Shown here: positions 6,197 through 7,773 of the stretch, piece by piece
How positions within the stretch are numbered: the first letter of the stretch is position 1
How the letters are laid out: every line of letters begins with the position of its first letter
Assembly: GCA_937900985.1 (NCBI GenBank)
Contig: CALCGM010000186.1
Span: forward strand, 1 to 7,773
Direction of reading: 5' to 3'
From: an uncultured Planctomycetaceae bacterium
GTDB taxonomy: Bacteria; Planctomycetota; Planctomycetia; Pirellulales; UBA1268
DNA length: 7,773 nucleotides
Notes under the pieces: model-generated
Database searches by the model: none
What the model was told of the DNA's origin: nothing
What the model saw: the letters and a program-made list of their open reading frames with translations, nothing else
Made by a program: the position numbers and the translations under genes

Positions 6197-6234
6197 CCCT
6201 TGGCGGGAGGACAGGCGACAAAGGCAAACTCGGA
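6171..6234 (+). repeat. Long imperfect hairpin upstream of the porin
   Basis: TCCGAGT (6171-6177) pairs fully with ACTCGGA (6228-6234). After one G-A mismatch, TGC (6179-6181) pairs with GCA (6224-6226 read as the complement). After a small internal loop, TTTGTC (6184-6189) pairs with GACAAA (6217-6222). Inside this, CTG (6194-6196) can pair with CAG (6212-6214) and CCC (6197-6199) with GGG (6205-6207) around a TTGGC loop. That totals about 22 base pairs in 64 bases. There is no T-run after it, so it is not a standard terminator. It could be a 5' UTR structure, an mRNA stabiliser, a small RNA, or a dispersed repeat. Confidence 0.55.
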
Positions 6235-6247
6235 CGCAACGCCTCGG

Positions 6248-6276
6248 GAGGATGCACAGAAGTATCCTCGGTTTTT
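6248..6276 (+). terminator. Possible weak terminator or attenuator before the porin
   Basis: GAGGAT (6248-6253) and ATCCTC (6264-6269) form a 6-bp stem with a 10-base loop, followed by GG and five Ts (6272-6276). The stem is weak for a terminator. The sequence CCTCGG occurs on both sides of GAGG (6242-6247 and 6266-6271), so the GAGG could pair with either copy. It ends about 27 bases before the porin ATG, which would suit either the end of the ftsY transcript or control within a porin leader. Confidence 0.25.
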
Positions 6277-6303
6277 ACCTACGGATTGGGAGCTCGCCAT
6301 ACC

Positions 6304-6321
6304 ATGAAGTTCATGAAGTTC
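6304..6321 (+). repeat. Tandem 9-base duplication at the porin start
   Basis: ATGAAGTTC occurs twice in direct succession, at 6304-6312 and 6313-6321, so the protein begins Met-Lys-Phe-Met-Lys-Phe. Either ATG could start translation, and both leave a functional-looking signal peptide. Confidence 0.85.
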
Positions 6322-7770
6322 ACGCTGCCAGCGTGGGTCGCCGCAGGCCTCGTGGCCGCCGCACCCGCCAGTGGAGCCGATCAGTTCGGCAACTACGATT
6401 ACTACGCGCAGGCCGAAGCACCGGCACCTGTTGAAGACGCCGTGCCGCCTGTCACCCTCATGCCACGTGCCGGGGTGCCTGATGAAGACGTCTACCAGCT
6501 GCGAGCAGCCGCTCCGCAGGAAGCGGCTTTCGAGGAGGGGGCGACTCGCTACCTCGAGACCGACTTCCTGAAAAAACGAGGCATCGAAACCTACGGTTTC
6601 GTTGACGTCGGAATCGGTGCGAATGCGTGGGGTGCTGACTGGAACGGCCCGATCACGTTTAACGATCGTGCCTGGCAGGCCCAGATGAATCAGCTCTACC
6701 TCATCAACGAGCGTGTGCTGAAGGAAGATGAGCTGAGCCTTGGTGGCCGCGTCGACCTGCTCTACGGCACGGACTTTCTGTACACCGTTGCTGGTGGGCT
6801 CGACAGCACCTGGAACTCCGGACGCTACTATGGCTTGGCCATGCCACAGCTGTATGGCGAGGTCGGTACCCAGGAGTTGAATGTCAAGTTCGGTCACTTC
6901 TACACCTTGATCGGTTACGAAGTGGTGCCGGCGACCGGTAACTTCTTCTACACCCACGCCTACACGATGCAGTATGGCGAGCCCTTCACCCACACGGGTG
7001 TGCTGGGCACGTGGGTGCCGAATGATCAGCTGACGATCATCGGTGGTGTGACCAACGGCTGGGATAACTGGGACATCGGTCTGCCGACCCCGGCGAACCC
7101 GGGCACAGGCCAGAACAGCAATGCTGCTTTCCTGGGAGCCATCACCTTCTCAAGCGCTGATGGAACTCAGGCACTCACGCTTGCCAACTCCAGTGGCAAT
7201 GAGGCGAATGGCGGTGTGGATCCCTTGAGCGGCGACGATTTCATTGGGAATCGTACCGTCACCAGCATCGTGTACACCAACGAGTTTACCGACAAGCTGA
7301 CCTACGTGTACCAGAGTGACTTTGGTTACGCTGCGTACGCAAATGATCCGGCCCTGCAGAATGCTGCCGGCCCAGACGGGTATTACGCTCCCCAGGGCAA
7401 CCAGCCGGGTTCAGCGTACTGGTATGGCGTGAATCAGTACCTGTTCTACAACTTCACCGATTCGTTGATCGGTGGCTTGCGACTCGAGTGGTTCCGTGAC
7501 AACAACGGATACCGCGTCGCGTCGGGTCTGCGAGATGGATCGCCGGGGGTTGGTGGCTACACGGGCAACCTGTGGGCGATGACCTGGGGTCTCAACTACC
7601 TGGTTGGCAGCAACGTGATCATCCGCCCCGAACTGCGATACGACTGGTTCTCAGCCGACGAGGGCTGGATCGATCGCGGCAATGGCGGTGAAGGCACCAT
7701 GCCTTACGGCCGGCTGAATGAGAAGAACAGCCAGTTCTACGGTGGCTGCGACATCATCTGGCAGTTCTAA
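6304..7770 (+). CDS. Outer-membrane beta-barrel porin, BBP2 / OmpL-like
   Basis: The product has 488 residues and resembles the putative beta-barrel porin-2 family (Pfam PF07642), whose members are numerous in planctomycetes; its substrate is unknown. Residues 1-25 are a Sec signal peptide: a Lys-containing start, a hydrophobic core around WVAAGLVAAA, and a likely cleavage after Ala25 in the sequence ASGA-DQF. Residues 26 to about 95 are a polar, Ala/Pro/Glu-rich linker. From YGFVDVGIGANAWG onward the chain shows alternating aromatic and polar strands. These include the family-like segments MNQLYLINERVL, LGGRVDLLYGTDF and VKFGHFYTLIGYE, then GNFFYTHAYTMQYGEPFTHTG. Later strands include LIGGLRLEWFRD, NVIIRPELRYDW and the closing FYGGCDIIWQF. 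The C-terminal Phe is the usual signal for insertion by the BAM complex. The ATG at 6304 is preferred because of the signal peptide, although the frame is open back to 6010. Codons appear more T-ending (GGT, CGT, GTT) than in ftsY or rho, as expected for an abundant protein. The gene is likely transcribed from its own leader. Confidence 0.93.
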   Translation: MKFMKFTLPAWVAAGLVAAAPASGADQFGNYDYYAQAEAPAPVEDAVPPVTLMPRAGVPDEDVYQLRAAAPQEAAFEEGATRYLETDFLKKRGIETYGFVDVGIGANAWGADWNGPITFNDRAWQAQMNQLYLINERVLKEDELSLGGRVDLLYGTDFLYTVAGGLDSTWNSGRYYGLAMPQLYGEVGTQELNVKFGHFYTLIGYEVVPATGNFFYTHAYTMQYGEPFTHTGVLGTWVPNDQLTIIGGVTNGWDNWDIGLPTPANPGTGQNSNAAFLGAITFSSADGTQALTLANSSGNEANGGVDPLSGDDFIGNRTVTSIVYTNEFTDKLTYVYQSDFGYAAYANDPALQNAAGPDGYYAPQGNQPGSAYWYGVNQYLFYNFTDSLIGGLRLEWFRDNNGYRVASGLRDGSPGVGGYTGNLWAMTWGLNYLVGSNVIIRPELRYDWFSADEGWIDRGNGGEGTMPYGRLNEKNSQFYGGCDIIWQF

Positions 7771-7773
7771 GAA

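Larger units (their letters stand above)
6014..6303 (+). other. ftsY-porin intergenic region with structured leader
   Basis: This 290-base gap has no recognisable gene. Its first 77 bases (6014-6090) have 36 C and 18 G and few runs of self-complementarity, so Rho-dependent termination of the ftsY transcript is possible; no strong intrinsic terminator follows ftsY. The second half is rich in inverted repeats (6171-6234 and 6248-6269), described separately. GGGAG at 6288-6292 is a weak ribosome site 11 bases before the porin ATG. I could not identify a good -35/-10 pair, although a promoter for the porin is expected here. Confidence 0.5.

Noticed and set aside
6010..6303. Extension of the porin frame upstream to the GTG at 6010, overlapping the ftsY stop as GTGA
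   Set aside because: The 98 extra residues are Arg-rich and of unlike composition, and would bury a clear signal peptide inside the protein. The open frame is probably chance at high G+C, although the GTGA overlap looks superficially like coupling.
5344..6993. Long open frame on the minus strand, 549 codons, spanning ftsY, the gap and the start of the porin
   Set aside because: It lies opposite two well-supported genes, its translation matches no family I recognise, and long antisense open frames are expected in G+C-rich DNA.
1..7773. Mobile element, CRISPR array, toxin-antitoxin or defence system
   Set aside because: No transposase or integrase, no regular spacer array, no terminal repeats and no accessory gene pair are visible; all genes are core functions in one orientation.

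Overview
The window is about 7.8 kb of gene-dense, G+C-rich bacterial DNA with every recognisable gene on the + strand. The order is polA (3' part) - coaE - rho - ribH - nusB - ftsY - outer-membrane beta-barrel porin. A BBP2/OmpL-like porin behind a signal peptide implies a diderm envelope. That porin type, the gene order, the high G+C and the weak Shine-Dalgarno signals at some genes suggest a Planctomycetota member, perhaps of the Pirellulales. This assignment is inference from gene content; no rRNA or marker comparison was possible.

Region 1 (1-2317) holds the C-terminal 548 residues of DNA polymerase I, overlapped by coaE through a GTGA junction. Two bases after the coaE stop is a perfect 8-bp hairpin with a short T-run, which looks like an intrinsic terminator. 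Region 2 (2318-2481) is the rho leader. It is strongly C-rich and G-poor and holds a perfect 17-bp dyad; a promoter-like pair of hexamers lies upstream, inside coaE. Region 3 (2482-6013) is a compact set: transcription terminator Rho, lumazine synthase RibH, antitermination factor NusB and SRP receptor FtsY. The junctions are 10, 63 and 3 bases. Region 4 (6014-6303) is a 290-base gap with a C-rich start, a degenerate 9-base periodic stretch folded into a long imperfect hairpin (6171-6234), and a second weak hairpin followed by five Ts. Region 5 (6304-7770) is the porin, whose codons look more T-rich at third positions than those of its neighbours, as in a highly expressed gene.

Functionally this is core housekeeping: DNA repair synthesis, CoA and riboflavin biosynthesis, transcription termination and antitermination, and co-translational membrane targeting, followed by an exported envelope protein. 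I see no mobile element, CRISPR array, tRNA, rRNA or defence system, and no convincing novel multi-gene system. The points most worth a second look are non-coding: the rho leader, the structured leader upstream of the porin, and a roughly seven-fold excess of the palindrome CGATCG. Among the proteins, the proofreading motifs of Pol I appear lost.
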